A DNA stretch of 64,000 nucleotides from Nocardioides alcanivorans (GTDB lineage Bacteria > Actinomycetota > Actinomycetes > Propionibacteriales > Nocardioidaceae). The position numbers were made by a program, and so were the translations under genes. The stretch covers positions 19,988 to 83,987 of the forward strand of contig NZ_JAKGRW010000011.1 in NCBI RefSeq assembly GCF_021555175.1, written 5' to 3'. The notes under the pieces were generated by a model. It was not told the origin of the DNA and did no database searches. It saw nothing but the letters and a program-made list of their open reading frames with translations. Positions 45,972 through 56,051 of the stretch are shown here, piece after piece; positions within the stretch are counted from its first letter, which is position 1; the number at the start of each line of letters is the position of its first letter.

Positions 45972-47657
45972 ATGACTGCGAGCGAGCGCACTGTCGACCG
46001 GATCAGCGAACACTACGTCGAGGACGCTGCGGCGCTCGACCCGGTGACCGCCACCTATCTGGGCATCGCCGGCCACGACGACCGGCTGCCGGATCTCTCC
46101 CCTGATGGCTTCGCGGCCCGCGAGGAACTGACGCGGGCCGCGCTGTCCCGGGCCACCGCGGCCACGCCGGTGGACGAACGTGAATCGGTCGCCCGCGACG
46201 CCTTCCTCGAGCGCCTCGGTCTCGAGGTGGAGCTCAGCGACGCCGGCCTTGCCCGGAGCAACTTCTCGGTGATCAGCAGCGGCTTGCACGAGGTTCGCGA
46301 GGTCTTCGACCTCATGCCTCAGGAGGGTGAAGAGGCCTGGGCCAACATCGCGAGCCGACTGGCCGCCGTACCGCAGGCAATGCAGGGCTACCGAATCACG
46401 TTGGCCGAGGAGGCAGCCCGCGGGCGGGTCTCCGCAGCCCGGCAGTACGCCGAGGTCGCCGACCAGGTGGCCAGCTGGACCGGGCAACGCGGCTCCGCCG
46501 GCAACGTCTTCACCAATCTCGTGGCCGGGTGCGAGATCGACGGCTCCCTCAGGCAGGAGCTCGAGAAGCATGCCACCGCCGCATCACGAGCCGTCGCCGA
46601 CTTCGGTCTCTTCCTCTCCGACGAGATGGAACCGCAGGGACGTGACGTGGAGGCCGTCGGTCGCGACCACTATGCCCTCGCCTCGCGCAGCTTCCTGGGC
46701 GCCACCATCGACCTCGAGCAGACCTATGCGTGGGGATGGGAGGAGCTCAAGCGCATCGAGGACGAGATGCTCCTCATCTGTGACGGCATCGTCTCGGACA
46801 GCAGCATCGATGAGGCGGTCGCCGCACTCGACGCTGACCCGTCGACGCGGATCCACGGCAAGGAGGCCTTCCGCGACTGGATGCAGGAGCTGGCTGACCG
46901 AACCCTCGCAGAGCTGGCCGACGTCCACTTCGACATCCCCGAGCCGATCCGGCGGATCGAATGCCGCTTGGCCCCCACCAACGACGGCGGCATCTACTAC
47001 ACCGGCCCCTCGGAGGACTTCTCCCGACCAGGTCGCATGTGGTGGGCGGTGCCCGACGGCATCGAGGAGTTCTCTCCCTGGCGCGAGGCGACCACCGTCT
47101 TCCACGAGGGCGTGCCCGGCCACCACCTCCAGATCGGCCAGACTGCCTATCGCAAGGAGTCGCTCAACCGCTGGCAGCGCCTCATGTGCTGGGTCAGCGG
47201 TCATGGCGAGGGCTGGGCCCTCTATGCCGAGCGGCTGATGGACGAGCTCGGTCACCTCGACGATCCGACCTGGCGTCTCGGCATGCTCGACGGCCAGGGT
47301 TTCCGCGCGGCGCGCGTGGTCGTCGACATCGGCATGCACCTGCAGCTCGAGATCCCCCACGACAATCCCTTCGGGTTCCACCCCGGCGAGCGCTGGAGGC
47401 CGGCCCTCGGCCTGGAGTTCATGCGCCAGCACGCCCGCATGGACGACGCTCAGATCGTCTTCGAGGTCAACCGCTACCTGGGTTGGCCGGGGCAGGCCCC
47501 GAGCTACAAGGTCGGCGAGCGGATCTGGCTCGAAGCACGGGAGCAGGCCAAGGCCCGCAAGGGCGCTGACTTCGACCTCAAGGCCTTCCACCGGGCAGCG
47601 CTCGGCCTCGGCTCCCTCGGCCTCGACCCGCTCACGAAGGCGCTGGCCCGGCTGTGA
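45972..47657 (+). CDS. DUF885 family metallopeptidase-like protein
   Basis: The 561-residue product has the zinc motif HEGVPGHHLQ (about 380) with a downstream SGHGEGWALYAERLM (about 413), characteristic of the DUF885 family. Length is usual. Members are thought to be peptidases, mostly of unknown substrate. No signal peptide is seen, so it is cytoplasmic. The stop overlaps the maf start (GTGA), so the two are co-translated. No regulon site precedes it; this marks the change from the catabolic region to general metabolism. Confidence 0.85.
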   Translation: MTASERTVDRISEHYVEDAAALDPVTATYLGIAGHDDRLPDLSPDGFAAREELTRAALSRATAATPVDERESVARDAFLERLGLEVELSDAGLARSNFSVISSGLHEVREVFDLMPQEGEEAWANIASRLAAVPQAMQGYRITLAEEAARGRVSAARQYAEVADQVASWTGQRGSAGNVFTNLVAGCEIDGSLRQELEKHATAASRAVADFGLFLSDEMEPQGRDVEAVGRDHYALASRSFLGATIDLEQTYAWGWEELKRIEDEMLLICDGIVSDSSIDEAVAALDADPSTRIHGKEAFRDWMQELADRTLAELADVHFDIPEPIRRIECRLAPTNDGGIYYTGPSEDFSRPGRMWWAVPDGIEEFSPWREATTVFHEGVPGHHLQIGQTAYRKESLNRWQRLMCWVSGHGEGWALYAERLMDELGHLDDPTWRLGMLDGQGFRAARVVVDIGMHLQLEIPHDNPFGFHPGERWRPALGLEFMRQHARMDDAQIVFEVNRYLGWPGQAPSYKVGERIWLEAREQAKARKGADFDLKAFHRAALGLGSLGLDPLTKALARL

Positions 47658-48255
47658 CGCGCCTCGTCCTGGCCTCGAAGTCCCCGGCCCGTCTCGCCAC
47701 CCTGCGCGCCGCCGGCATCGAACCGGAGGTGATCGTCTCCGGAGTCGACGAGTCCCAGCTGGAGGGCCTGCCTCCGGCCCAGCTCGCCCTCGGCCTCGCC
47801 CGACTCAAGGCTGCCGCAGTGGTCGACCGGGTCACCGGTGCCGGGCTCGTGCTGGGTTGCGACTCGGTGCTCCAGCTCGACGGCGCAGCCCTCGGCAAGC
47901 CCCAGGATCCCCGAGATGCGATCGACCGCTGGCAGGCGATGCGCGGACGCTGCGGCGTACTCCACAGCGGGCACGCTCTGCACGACCTGACGAGCCGCAC
48001 GACAATCAGCGACGTGGCCAGCACCACGGTGCACTTCGCCGAGGTCTCCGATGCGGAGATCGAGGCGTACGTCGCCACTGGGGAGCCACTCCACGTTGCG
48101 GGCGCCTTCACCATCGACGGGCTCGGCGGCGCCTTCATCACGGGCATCGAGGGTGACCATCACAACGTGGTCGGTGTCAGCCTCCCCTGGTGCGCCGGAT
48201 GGTGACCGACCTCGGTCACCGTTGGACCGACCTCTGGAACCTTCAGCCACGCTGA
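47654..48255 (+). CDS. maf: Maf-type nucleoside triphosphate pyrophosphatase (frame broken near 3' end)
   Basis: The product (200 residues when restored) has LVLASKSPARLATLRAAGI (3–21), the GCDSVL motif (about 73), GKPQDPRDA and the C-terminal [30 protein letters not shown]. Maf proteins hydrolyse non-canonical or methylated nucleotides. As written the frame ends at 48205 in WCAGW; one more base in the C4 run 48184–48187 gives SLPLVRRMVTDLG and a stop at 48255, which is the usual Maf ending. The restored 3' end overlaps the convergent dehydrogenase gene by 13 bases. Confidence 0.85.
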
Positions 48256-49106
48256 CCGCTCTTGCGCTGCTTGGCGACGTACCTGATCGACGCTCGCTCC
48301 ATGATCCGGGGAAGGAACCGGTTCAGACGCCAGGCGAACCGGGTCTGGACTGGCTCGATCACCAGAGGTTTGTCGGCCACGACTGCTTCGAGCACCTTCA
48401 CCGCCAGTTCGTCGGGGTCGACGGCCTTCTTGATCCCTTGACCCTTGAGGTAGTAGTCACGACCGTTGATCGAACCGAACTCGCCCTTTTCGAGGATCGG
48501 GGTCTCGACGGCCCCGGGGCAGATCACCGTGATCCCGACGCCGTGGCCTGCCGCTTCGGTGCGCAAGGCCAAGGAGAGCCCGACCACCGCGTGCTTGGTC
48601 ATGACGTAGGAGGTCAGCAGGCCGGCCGCCATGAGACCGCCCGCAGACGCGGTGTTGACGATCTGGCCGCTCTGCTGCGCGACCATCCGCGGGTAGGCGG
48701 CGGCAACACCGTTCACGACCCCACGGATGTTGATGTCGATGATGGCGTTCCACTGCGCCAGGGACAGTTGTTCGCTGTCACCGATCAAAGTGATGCCAGC
48801 GTTGTTGAACAACAGGTCGATGCTGCCTCTTGCCTCGACGATCGACTCGACCGCTGAGGCCACGGCGCCGGCATCGGTCACGTCGAGCGCGAGACCCGTC
48901 GCCGTTCCGGGACCCACGAGCGAGGCCGCCACCTTCCGGGCCCCCTCACCGTCGATGTCCCCCAGCACCACGTGGCAGCCGGCGGCAACCAGCGCCCGCC
49001 CCAGCGACGCGCCGATCCCTGAAGCGCCCCCGGTGACCAAGGCCGACCGTCCCCTGAGTGCCGCGAGGTCCACCTGCTTGCGCCGCGCGGTGTCGATGAC
49101 TCCCAC
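48243..49106 (-). CDS. Short-chain dehydrogenase/reductase
   Basis: The 287-residue product has ALVTGGASGIGASLGRALV (NAD(P) site, about 22–40), LDVTD, LLFNNAGI (about 100), TASAGG with the catalytic Ser (about 152) and YVMTKHAV (Tyr/Lys, about 166), then CPGAVETPI. It is a classical SDR. The C-terminal extension (FAWRLNRFLPRIMERASIRYVAK) is typical of lipid- or sterol-related actinobacterial SDRs. GTG 49106 is the start. No neighbour indicates the substrate. Confidence 0.85.
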   Translation of the reverse strand: MGVIDTARRKQVDLAALRGRSALVTGGASGIGASLGRALVAAGCHVVLGDIDGEGARKVAASLVGPGTATGLALDVTDAGAVASAVESIVEARGSIDLLFNNAGITLIGDSEQLSLAQWNAIIDINIRGVVNGVAAAYPRMVAQQSGQIVNTASAGGLMAAGLLTSYVMTKHAVVGLSLALRTEAAGHGVGITVICPGAVETPILEKGEFGSINGRDYYLKGQGIKKAVDPDELAVKVLEAVVADKPLVIEPVQTRFAWRLNRFLPRIMERASIRYVAKQRKSGQRG

Positions 49107-49194
49107 TACCGTCCCCTGACGTTCGTCCGGCGTTCCTGACTCGCGTCAAACTATCTCGCGACGTGACTCACGTCACGCGGCGATCCCAGCGAGC

Positions 49195-49731
49195 TCAGTT
49201 GGCCGCGCTTCGGCCGGCGGCAGCGTCCACGCCCTCGTCCAGCTCCGGCAGCGGCTCGGCGACGGTGCCGGCGAGCGTCGTCTGCTGGTAGGACGGCACG
49301 GCGAAGACCAGCCTGCGGAAGAGATAGAAGCGGGCGGCGGTGCCCATGTTGAGTCCGACCACGTTGGCGGCGATGTTGTCGGACAACGGGTCGGAGAGGC
49401 CGAGCACGTGACGACTGAACCACAGGCATGCGATCGGCAACGCCATCGTGATCACGTTGATCACCACGTAGGCGGTCACACCGCCGTCGGGATGAGCGGA
49501 CTGCCGGTTCTTGAATGCCCACAACTTGGTGCCGTGGTAACTGATCCACATGCCGATCGTGTTGGCGATGACATAGGACGTGGTGGGCCGGTCCTCGAGC
49601 CACGGATCATCGATGACGAAGAGGCCGTGCGCGAGGAAGTTGAAGATCACGAAAGCCACCAGCGTCGCTGCACCGCCGACGGCGCAGAAACGCATGACTT
49701 CCTTCAGCAGTCGCCTGCCGCGTGTCCCCAT
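49195..49731 (-). CDS. GtrA family membrane protein
   Basis: The 178-residue product has four membrane helices in the GtrA pattern: FCAVGGAATLVAFVIFNFLAH, ANTIGMWISYHGTKLWAFKN, VVINVITMALPIACLWF and ANVVGLNMGTAARFYLFRRLVF. GtrA proteins take part in transfer of lipid-linked sugars during cell-envelope polysaccharide modification. ATG 49731 is the start, 12 bases after the Nudix gene stop. The C-terminal tail is acidic and Ala-rich. Confidence 0.82.
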   Translation of the reverse strand: MGTRGRRLLKEVMRFCAVGGAATLVAFVIFNFLAHGLFVIDDPWLEDRPTTSYVIANTIGMWISYHGTKLWAFKNRQSAHPDGGVTAYVVINVITMALPIACLWFSRHVLGLSDPLSDNIAANVVGLNMGTAARFYLFRRLVFAVPSYQQTTLAGTVAEPLPELDEGVDAAAGRSAAN

Positions 49732-49742
49732 GGTTGTCAAGG

Positions 49743-50351
49743 TTAACGGCCCTCGTGTCGCGAACTCACGGCCACACTTGACTCCTCGACCGTCGGGAGG
49801 TCGTGGGGAGTGGCGGGCGGCGCCTCCAGCAACGCCAGGAGCTCGGGCATTCCCACGGGCCAGATCAACTCGCCCGTCGACGCCATCTCGTCGCGGGTCC
49901 ACCACTTCAGCCCGTGGACCGTCGCGAGCTCCTCCTCCGTCAACGCTGCAGGCACCGGGTCGAAGGCAGGAGTGCGGACGGCGTAGAAGGTGTCGTGCTG
50001 GTCGACGACGACATCGCTGTAGCCATGCCAGACCTTGCGCCGAGCGAGCGGTCCCACGACGCGGTCAGGGGTGATGACCAGCCCGGTCTCCTCGTGGAGC
50101 TCTCGCAACACGGCGGCCATCTCGTCCTCACCCGGATCGATGCCGCCGCCAGGCGTGATCCACCAGCGCGCCCCGGTACCGGGATCGGAGTCGCCCACCA
50201 GGAGCACCCGGTCGGACTCGTCGACCACGAGCACCCGCACCGTCGACCGACGGCGCAACGGCCGGTCGCCCGGGTCCGCGGGCACCTGGAAGGTTCGAGT
50301 CACCGACTCATCAAAGCAGGACGAAACGCCGCGCGTGGAATCGAGCGTCAC
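49743..50351 (-). CDS. Nudix hydrolase
   Basis: The Nudix box is complete: GGGIDPGEDEMAAVLREL followed by HEETGL (about residues 68–91). The core VRVLVVDESDRVLLVGDSDPGTG precedes it and KWWTRDEMAS follows. The start GTG 50351 overlaps the acyl-CoA dehydrogenase stop (GTGA) and gives 202 residues; a second GTG at 50303 would omit a 16-residue extension. The family cleaves nucleoside diphosphate-linked compounds; the substrate is not evident. Confidence 0.85.
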   Translation of the reverse strand: MTLDSTRGVSSCFDESVTRTFQVPADPGDRPLRRRSTVRVLVVDESDRVLLVGDSDPGTGARWWITPGGGIDPGEDEMAAVLRELHEETGLVITPDRVVGPLARRKVWHGYSDVVVDQHDTFYAVRTPAFDPVPAALTEEELATVHGLKWWTRDEMASTGELIWPVGMPELLALLEAPPATPHDLPTVEESSVAVSSRHEGR

Positions 50352-51562
50352 TCCACGGGCAGGCCGAGCCCACGCGCGATGAGCATCCGCTGCACCTCGC
50401 TGGTGCCCTCGCCGATCTCCAGGATCTTGGCGTCACGATAGAAGCGGGCGACCGGGTACTCCTCCATGAAGCCGTAGCCGCCGAACACCTGGGTGGCGAT
50501 CCGGGTGGCCGTCACCGCCGACTCCGAGGAGTAGAGCTTGGCGATCGACGCGGCGTGCTTGAACTCCGCCGTCGAGGGCCCGCCCGAGCCGCCCATCGCG
50601 TCCTTCATGGCGGCGGCCCTGTAGGTGAGCAACCTCGACGCGTGCAACATCACCTCGAGGTCGGCGATCTGGAAGGCGACCCCCTGCTTGTGACCGATCG
50701 GGCCGCCCATGGTCTGCCGTTCCAGCGCGTAGGTCGTGCACAGGTCGACGCATGCCTGGAGCAGTCCGGTGGCCAGGGCGGCGATGGCCACCCGGCCGTC
50801 GTCGAGGGTGGCGAGGAACTGGGAGTAACCGCGGCCGCGCTCCCCCAGCAGGTTGGCGGCCGGGACCCGTGCGTCGACGAACGTCAGCGGGTGCGTGTCG
50901 GAGATGTGCCAGCCGAGCTTGTCGTACGCCGGCTCGGCGGTGAATCCGTCGGTGCCCGCCGGCACCACGATCGTGGAGATCTCCGCTCGCTCGCGCCCGC
51001 CATTGGCCAAGCCCGTCGAGACCCCGGTGCATGCGGTCACGGTGACCAGTGACGTGATCGCGGAGCCGGAGTTGGTGATGAACTGCTTGGAGCCGTTGAC
51101 GACCCACTCGTCGCCGACGAGCTCAGCCCGGGTCCGGGTGGCCCCGGCGTCGGAGCCGGCGCCAGGCTCGGTGAGACCGAAGCCCGCCAACCGCCGACCG
51201 GCAACCAGGTCGGGCAGCCACTGCTGCTTCTGCTCCTCGGTGCCGAAGGTCAGGATCGGATTGATGCCGAGACCGACTCCGGCCTCCAAGGTGATGCCCA
51301 TCGACTGGTCGACCCGCCCCAACTCCTCGATGGCGACGCACAGGGAGGTGAAGGGGCCGTCCTCGGGAGCGAGCCCGGCGCCGCCGTACTCCTCCGGGGA
51401 GGTGAGCCCGAAGAGTCCGAGCTCGCCCAGCTCCTGCACCACGTCGACCGGGAAGTGGTGGTCGCGGTCCCACTGCGCCACGTGTGGAGCGATCCGGCTC
51501 TCCGCGAAGTCTCGGACGGTACGACGGAACTCCTCGTGCTCGCGCGACAGCTCATAGGTCAT
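50348..51562 (-). CDS. Acyl-CoA dehydrogenase
   Basis: The 404-residue product has all usual features: SPEEYGGAGLAPED (about 56), GFGLTEPGAGSDAGATRT (FAD contacts, about 130–147), VNGSKQFITNSG (about 155), GRVAIAALATG, and QVFGGYGFMEEYPVARFYRDAKILEIGEGTSEVQRMLIAR at the end, with the catalytic Glu in EIGEGTSE. It oxidises short- or branched-chain acyl-CoA. It is a better match to the family than the flavoprotein at 27096–28424. It is outside the regulon. Confidence 0.9.
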   Translation of the reverse strand: MTYELSREHEEFRRTVRDFAESRIAPHVAQWDRDHHFPVDVVQELGELGLFGLTSPEEYGGAGLAPEDGPFTSLCVAIEELGRVDQSMGITLEAGVGLGINPILTFGTEEQKQQWLPDLVAGRRLAGFGLTEPGAGSDAGATRTRAELVGDEWVVNGSKQFITNSGSAITSLVTVTACTGVSTGLANGGRERAEISTIVVPAGTDGFTAEPAYDKLGWHISDTHPLTFVDARVPAANLLGERGRGYSQFLATLDDGRVAIAALATGLLQACVDLCTTYALERQTMGGPIGHKQGVAFQIADLEVMLHASRLLTYRAAAMKDAMGGSGGPSTAEFKHAASIAKLYSSESAVTATRIATQVFGGYGFMEEYPVARFYRDAKILEIGEGTSEVQRMLIARGLGLPVE

Positions 51563-51629
51563 GGGTCACACCCTAGCGGACGAGGTTAGGGTTCGTTAAC
51601 CCCTCGTGCGTGGCGATTACGGTGTTCGC

Positions 51630-52211
51630 ATGACGTGGATCGGGCCGCCCACCTGGCAACTGCACTACGACCCGAAGACGCACCTGCTCGAGATCCAGGA
51701 CGCCACCGGACGACCGCGCGCAAGGCTCGATCCCTTTCCCCCGACGGTCGACCCCGATGCCGGCTTCTTCCGCAAGATCGACCAACGTCTGAGCCAGGGG
51801 GTCGGCCCGGTCATCTGGCACCAGGACCACGGTCGGCTCGCCGACGGCCAGACCGCCACGGTCCAGCTGCCCGACGGCAACACCGGCCGACTGGCCAACG
51901 GACGCACCAAGGGCTGGCGTCGGGTGCATCGCAACGGCACCATCCAGCTCGCGGGGCGCGCGTACGCCGTCACCCACCACGGCCGTCGACGCACCAGGTT
52001 GAGCCGCGACGGGGCGGAGCTGGTGCGAATGCGTCGTCCGGTCCGGTTCCTCAACGAACACAAGGCCGATGAGCCGTTGCGGGCACGAATGAGGCTCAAC
52101 CAACCCCTCGATCAGGTCGACGAGCTCGCCGCAGTGTTGACCATGACGGTGCTGGGGCCGACCGGTCGACCGGGCTGGTGGTCACAACTCTTCGACGAGT
52201 TGAGCTTCTGA
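51630..52211 (+). CDS. Conserved-looking protein of unknown function
   Basis: The product of 193 residues starts at ATG 51630 (MTWIGPPTWQLHYDP). It is soluble, Arg- and Asp-rich, and has short beta-hairpin-like segments (HLLEIQDATGRPRARLD, GTIQLAGRAYAVTHHGRRRTRL). The end (LDQVDELAAVLTMTVLG) resembles actinobacterial proteins related to the LURP-one/scramblase-like fold only weakly. I do not recognise it. A GTG at 51606 would extend the protein by eight residues. Confidence 0.55.
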   Translation: MTWIGPPTWQLHYDPKTHLLEIQDATGRPRARLDPFPPTVDPDAGFFRKIDQRLSQGVGPVIWHQDHGRLADGQTATVQLPDGNTGRLANGRTKGWRRVHRNGTIQLAGRAYAVTHHGRRRTRLSRDGAELVRMRRPVRFLNEHKADEPLRARMRLNQPLDQVDELAAVLTMTVLGPTGRPGWWSQLFDELSF

Positions 52212-52337
52212 CCCACTACGACGCGGATCGTCCATCCTTCGGTGCCCCTCGCAGCCCCCGGGACCGCTCGTCCTAGAATCCGTGGATGGCGCAGCCATGC
52301 CCGCGCCAGTCAGACATCCCGCAGTCGAGGAGAACGC

Positions 52338-54121
52338 GTGCCCGAGATCAAGCCCCTGAAGAAGGTCCTCATCGCCAACCGCGGTGAGATCGCCGTTCGT
52401 GTGATCCGGGCGTGCAAGGACGCGGGCATCGGCTCCGTGGCCGTCTACGCCGAGCCCGACCGCGATGCCCTCTTCGTGCGGCTCGCCGACGAGGCCCACG
52501 CCCTCGGCGGCGCCACCCCGGCGGAGTCCTACCTCTCGATCGAGAAGCTCCTCAAGGTCGCCGCCGACTCCGGCGCCGACTCCGTGCACCCGGGCTACGG
52601 CTTCCTCGCCGAGAACGCCGAGTTCGCCCAGGCCGTGATCGACGCCGGCCTGATCTGGATCGGCCCCTCCCCGAGGCCATCGATGCACTCGGCGACAAGG
52701 CCAAGGCCAAGCACATCGCCGAGCGGGCCAACGCGCCGCTGGCCCCCGGCACCAAGGACCCGGTCAAGGACGCCGACGAGGTCGTGGCACTGGCCAAGGA
52801 GTTCGGCCTGCCGATCGCCATCAAGGCCGTCTTCGGCGGCGGCGGTCGCGGCCTCAAGGTCGCCCGCACCCTCGAGGAGATCCCCGAGCTCTACGAGTCG
52901 GCCGTGCGTGAGGCCGTCACCGCCTTCGGCCGCGGTGAGTGCCTCGTCGAGAAGTTCCTCGACCGCCCCCGTCACGTCGAGACCCAGTGCCTGGCCGACC
53001 AGCACGGCAACGTGGTCGTCGTCTCCACCCGCGACTGCTCGCTGCAGCGCCGCCACCAGAAGCTGGTGGAGGAGGCGCCCGCGCCGTTCCTGACCGATGA
53101 CCAGAACAAGCGCCTCTACGAGTCGTCGAAGGCCATCCTCAAGGAGGCCAACTACGTCGGCGCCGGCACCTGCGAGTTCCTCGTGGCCGCCGACGGCACC
53201 ATCTCGTTCCTCGAGGTCAACACGCGCCTCCAGGTGGAGCACTGCGTCTCGGAGGAGGTCACCGGCATCGACCTGGTGCGCGAGATGTTCCGCATCGCCG
53301 CCGGCGAGGAGCTCGGCTACGGCGACCCCGAGGTCAAGGGTCACTCGATCGAGTTCCGGGTCAACGCCGAGGACCCGGGCAACAACTTCATGCCGGCCCC
53401 CGGCACCCTGACCGAGTGGGCCCCGCCGAGCGGCCCCGGCATCCGCCTCGACGCCGGCTACGAGAAGGGCGAGACCATCCCGGGCTCGTTCGACTCACTG
53501 GTCGCCAAGCTGATCGTCACCGGCAAGGACCGGACCCAGGCCATCGAGCGCTCGCGTCGCGCCATCGCCGAGTTCAAGATCGGTGGCATGCCCACCGCGC
53601 TGGCCTTCGACGAGGTCGTGCTCAACGACCCGGCCTACGTGGCCTCCTCCAACCCGACCGGCGAAGGCTCGTTCGACGTCTACACCACCTGGATCGAGAC
53701 CGACTTCGTCAACGACATCGCGCCCTACGCCGGCGAGGCGGGCGAGGCCGAAGAGGCCGGCGAGCGCCAGAAGGTCGTCGTCGAGGTCGGCGGCAAGCGC
53801 CTCGAGGTCGTGCTCCCCGCAGGCCTGGGTGGCATCTCCACCGGTGGTGGCGCCGCGGCCAAGAAGCCGAAGCGCAGCGCCAAGAAGGCCGGTGCTGCCG
53901 TCTCCGGCGACTCCGTCACCTCCCCGATGCAGGGCACCATCGTCAAGGTCGCCGTGGAGGAGGGCGCCACCGTCGCCGAGGGCGACGTCATCGTGGTGCT
54001 CGAGGCCATGAAGATGGAGCAGCCGCTCAAGGCCCACAAGGCCGGCACGGTGACGGGTCTCGAGGCCGAGGTCGGTGCGACCGTCACCAACGGTGCGGCC
54101 ATCTGCGAGATCAAGGACTGA
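52338..54121 (+). CDS. accA3: Acetyl-/propionyl-CoA carboxylase alpha chain (biotin carboxylase + biotin carrier; frame broken)
   Basis: The restored 594-residue product has [16 protein letters not shown] (about 10), [25 protein letters not shown] (ATP grasp, about 162), [10 protein letters not shown] (about 290) and a C-terminal biotin carrier with [17 protein letters not shown], Lys of MKM being the biotin site. It carboxylates biotin for acyl-CoA carboxylases that supply malonyl-CoA. GTG 52338 follows GAGGAG. The frame breaks at the C4 run 52669–52672 ([12 protein letters not shown]). As this subunit is normally essential, the break is almost certainly a sequence error, which bears on the other frame breaks. 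Confidence 0.93.
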
Positions 54122-54131
54122 TCAGGTCGCC

Positions 54132-55355
54132 ATGTTGCCGGGTTCGGGCCCGGACGCCTTCGCCGGCTCCGTCGACGAGATCCTCGCTGCCCTCGACCAG
54201 GACCCTGTCCTGGTCGAGGAGGTGATGGGCAACGGCAACACGGAGTCGATCAGCGCTGAGCTCAGCGCCAAGGCGTCCACGAGCCCGGTCCCGGTCTTCG
54301 TCGTCCTCACCAAGGCGCCGCCGGAGCTGACCACCGACAACACCGCCGAGGAGTTGTTGACGCTCCTGCACGCCCAGAGCGGGTGGGACGGGGTCTGGTT
54401 CGTCTCCACGGCCGACATCGGCCACACTGCTGTCGCCGTCTACGGCGACGTGGCACCCGGCATCGACAACGCCGAGACCGTCCTCTCCAGCGCCCTCAGC
54501 CAGGCGACAGGGGCCGCCAACACACTGATCCACCACGACTGTCGGCACTGCTCGGCGTCGCCAGCCGCCGACGCCGGGCTGGTGCTCGACATCCTCAACA
54601 CCGGTATCCCCCAGACCTACGGCGAGCAGCCACTCTCCGACGAGCAGATCGAGGCCTACACCACCTCGACCTGGGTGAAGCCCGACACCCAGACGGCGTT
54701 CTACGATCGCGCGGAGCTGCCCACGCCCGGGCTCTACGCGATGGTGGCCACCCTCACGGCCGTCTGCGTCTTCGTCGCGGGCTACCGTCTGGTCCAGGCC
54801 ATCGGAGGTCAAGGACATCCGCGCCTCGGCACGGCAGCCGCCGACGCCGGTCGTGCCCGCCCCGCGCGCCCTGTCGACCCCCAAGTCGAGTTGGAGCGAG
54901 CCCGCTCGCGGGCCGTCTCCGCAGTGGCCAAGCTGGGCCGGACGCTGGAGCGCAAGGGCGATCGGATCGACTGGAAGCGCCGCGACATCGCCGCTGCATG
55001 TCTCGAGCGAGCCGAGTCGCGGACGACGTCGGACGACCTGCTGGAGGTGGTCGGCGCCGAGGTGCTCGCCGACACCGGCCTGCACGCGATCGCGCGCACG
55101 GAAGGGCAGTATCGCGGCTGCTACGTCGACCCCCGCCACGGCAGGGCCGCCACGGAGGCATCACTCGGCGGCGGTCTCCACGTGCCGGTCTGCCCGACCT
55201 GCGACCGGCGGCTCACCACCGGCGCCGCACTCGAGCCACTCCTCGAACGTCGCCGCTTCGGCTCGCGGCGCGCCTACTACGAGGGATCGTCGGTGTGGGC
55301 CACCACCGGGTTCGGCTCGCTCGGTGGCGACTGGTGGCAGGAGGTGCCACGGTGA
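54132..55355 (+). CDS. Membrane protein with TPM-like N-terminus and C-terminal Cys motif (family member 1)
   Basis: The 407-residue product has an N-terminal soluble domain (VFVVLTKAPPEL…WDGVWFVSTADIGHTAVAVYGD) similar to the two following gene products, a helix LYAMVATLTAVCVFVAGYRLV (about 205–225), and a C-terminal domain with GCYVDPRHGRA…VPVCPTCDRRL (about 340–375), a probable zinc site. The end RAYYEGSSVWATTGFGSLGGDWW recurs in 56052–57222 as RHYFETGVEPWSSSGYGSLEPDLL. GTGA joins it to the next gene. It probably forms an envelope complex with its two neighbours. I do not know its function. Confidence 0.65.
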   Translation: MLPGSGPDAFAGSVDEILAALDQDPVLVEEVMGNGNTESISAELSAKASTSPVPVFVVLTKAPPELTTDNTAEELLTLLHAQSGWDGVWFVSTADIGHTAVAVYGDVAPGIDNAETVLSSALSQATGAANTLIHHDCRHCSASPAADAGLVLDILNTGIPQTYGEQPLSDEQIEAYTTSTWVKPDTQTAFYDRAELPTPGLYAMVATLTAVCVFVAGYRLVQAIGGQGHPRLGTAAADAGRARPARPVDPQVELERARSRAVSAVAKLGRTLERKGDRIDWKRRDIAAACLERAESRTTSDDLLEVVGAEVLADTGLHAIARTEGQYRGCYVDPRHGRAATEASLGGGLHVPVCPTCDRRLTTGAALEPLLERRRFGSRRAYYEGSSVWATTGFGSLGGDWWQEVPR

Positions 55356-56044
55356 ACCGGGTCGTACGTGGCCTGACCTCGGTCGTCGTGGCTGCCGGCC
55401 TGGCGGGCGGCTCCGCAGTCCTGGCCACCCAGGTCCTGCGGGAGAAGCGTGAGGACGCCGTGGCGGCCCAGGCGGAGCCGCTGAAGGCCGAGCACCGTGT
55501 CGACCGGGTCGTCAACGTCCTGGAAGGGCTCGCCGACGACGGCGTCTACGTCGCTCCCGACGCCCGAACCATGCTCGACGAGGCCGGCGAGCGCAAGGTC
55601 GCCGAGGCGATCGCCGCTTCCGAGACCCCCGTGAGGGTCGTGGTCTGGACGAACACCCGCTTCGCCGGTGCCTCCGGCTTCGACATCGTGCAGCAGTTGG
55701 AGTCCGGGCTGGAGGAGAGCGGCGAGCGCGGGGTCTACCTCATCTGGGAAGGCCCCGAGAAGGGCACTGCCGACACGTTCGGCCCCTACGGCTACGTGTC
55801 CATGTCGCCCTACGAGGACTTCGCCGGCGACCCGGCCGTGACCCTCCCGCAGCTCGTGGCGCAGGTCGACACCGAAGTGCGGTGGAGCGAGCCGAGTGAG
55901 GACTTCGACTACTGGGGCGGCGTCGGCGGCGGCATCGCGGCGGGCGCCCTCATCAGCGTCGGGGCGCTCCTGGGCCTCGGTCTCGCCTACGGGCTGATCG
56001 TGCTCGTGACCAAGCGACGCCTGCCGGGCGGATGGAAGTGGTGA
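55352..56044 (+). CDS. Membrane protein with TPM-like extracytoplasmic domain (family member 2)
   Basis: GTG 55352 overlaps the previous stop. The 230-residue product has an N-terminal helix (LTSVVVAAGLAGGSAVLATQVL), a soluble domain with DDGVYVAPDARTMLDEAGERKVAEAIAASETPVRVVVWTNTR (about 60–105; compare VDHVYVHPSLRSLVSEADEAALEDQV in the next gene), and a C-terminal helix GGIAAGALISVGALLGLGLAYGLIVLV. The layout is that of TPM/LemA-neighbour-type membrane proteins. It lacks the C-terminal Cys domain of the other two. Confidence 0.65.
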   Translation: MNRVVRGLTSVVVAAGLAGGSAVLATQVLREKREDAVAAQAEPLKAEHRVDRVVNVLEGLADDGVYVAPDARTMLDEAGERKVAEAIAASETPVRVVVWTNTRFAGASGFDIVQQLESGLEESGERGVYLIWEGPEKGTADTFGPYGYVSMSPYEDFAGDPAVTLPQLVAQVDTEVRWSEPSEDFDYWGGVGGGIAAGALISVGALLGLGLAYGLIVLVTKRRLPGGWKW

Positions 56045-56051
56045 GCAGCTG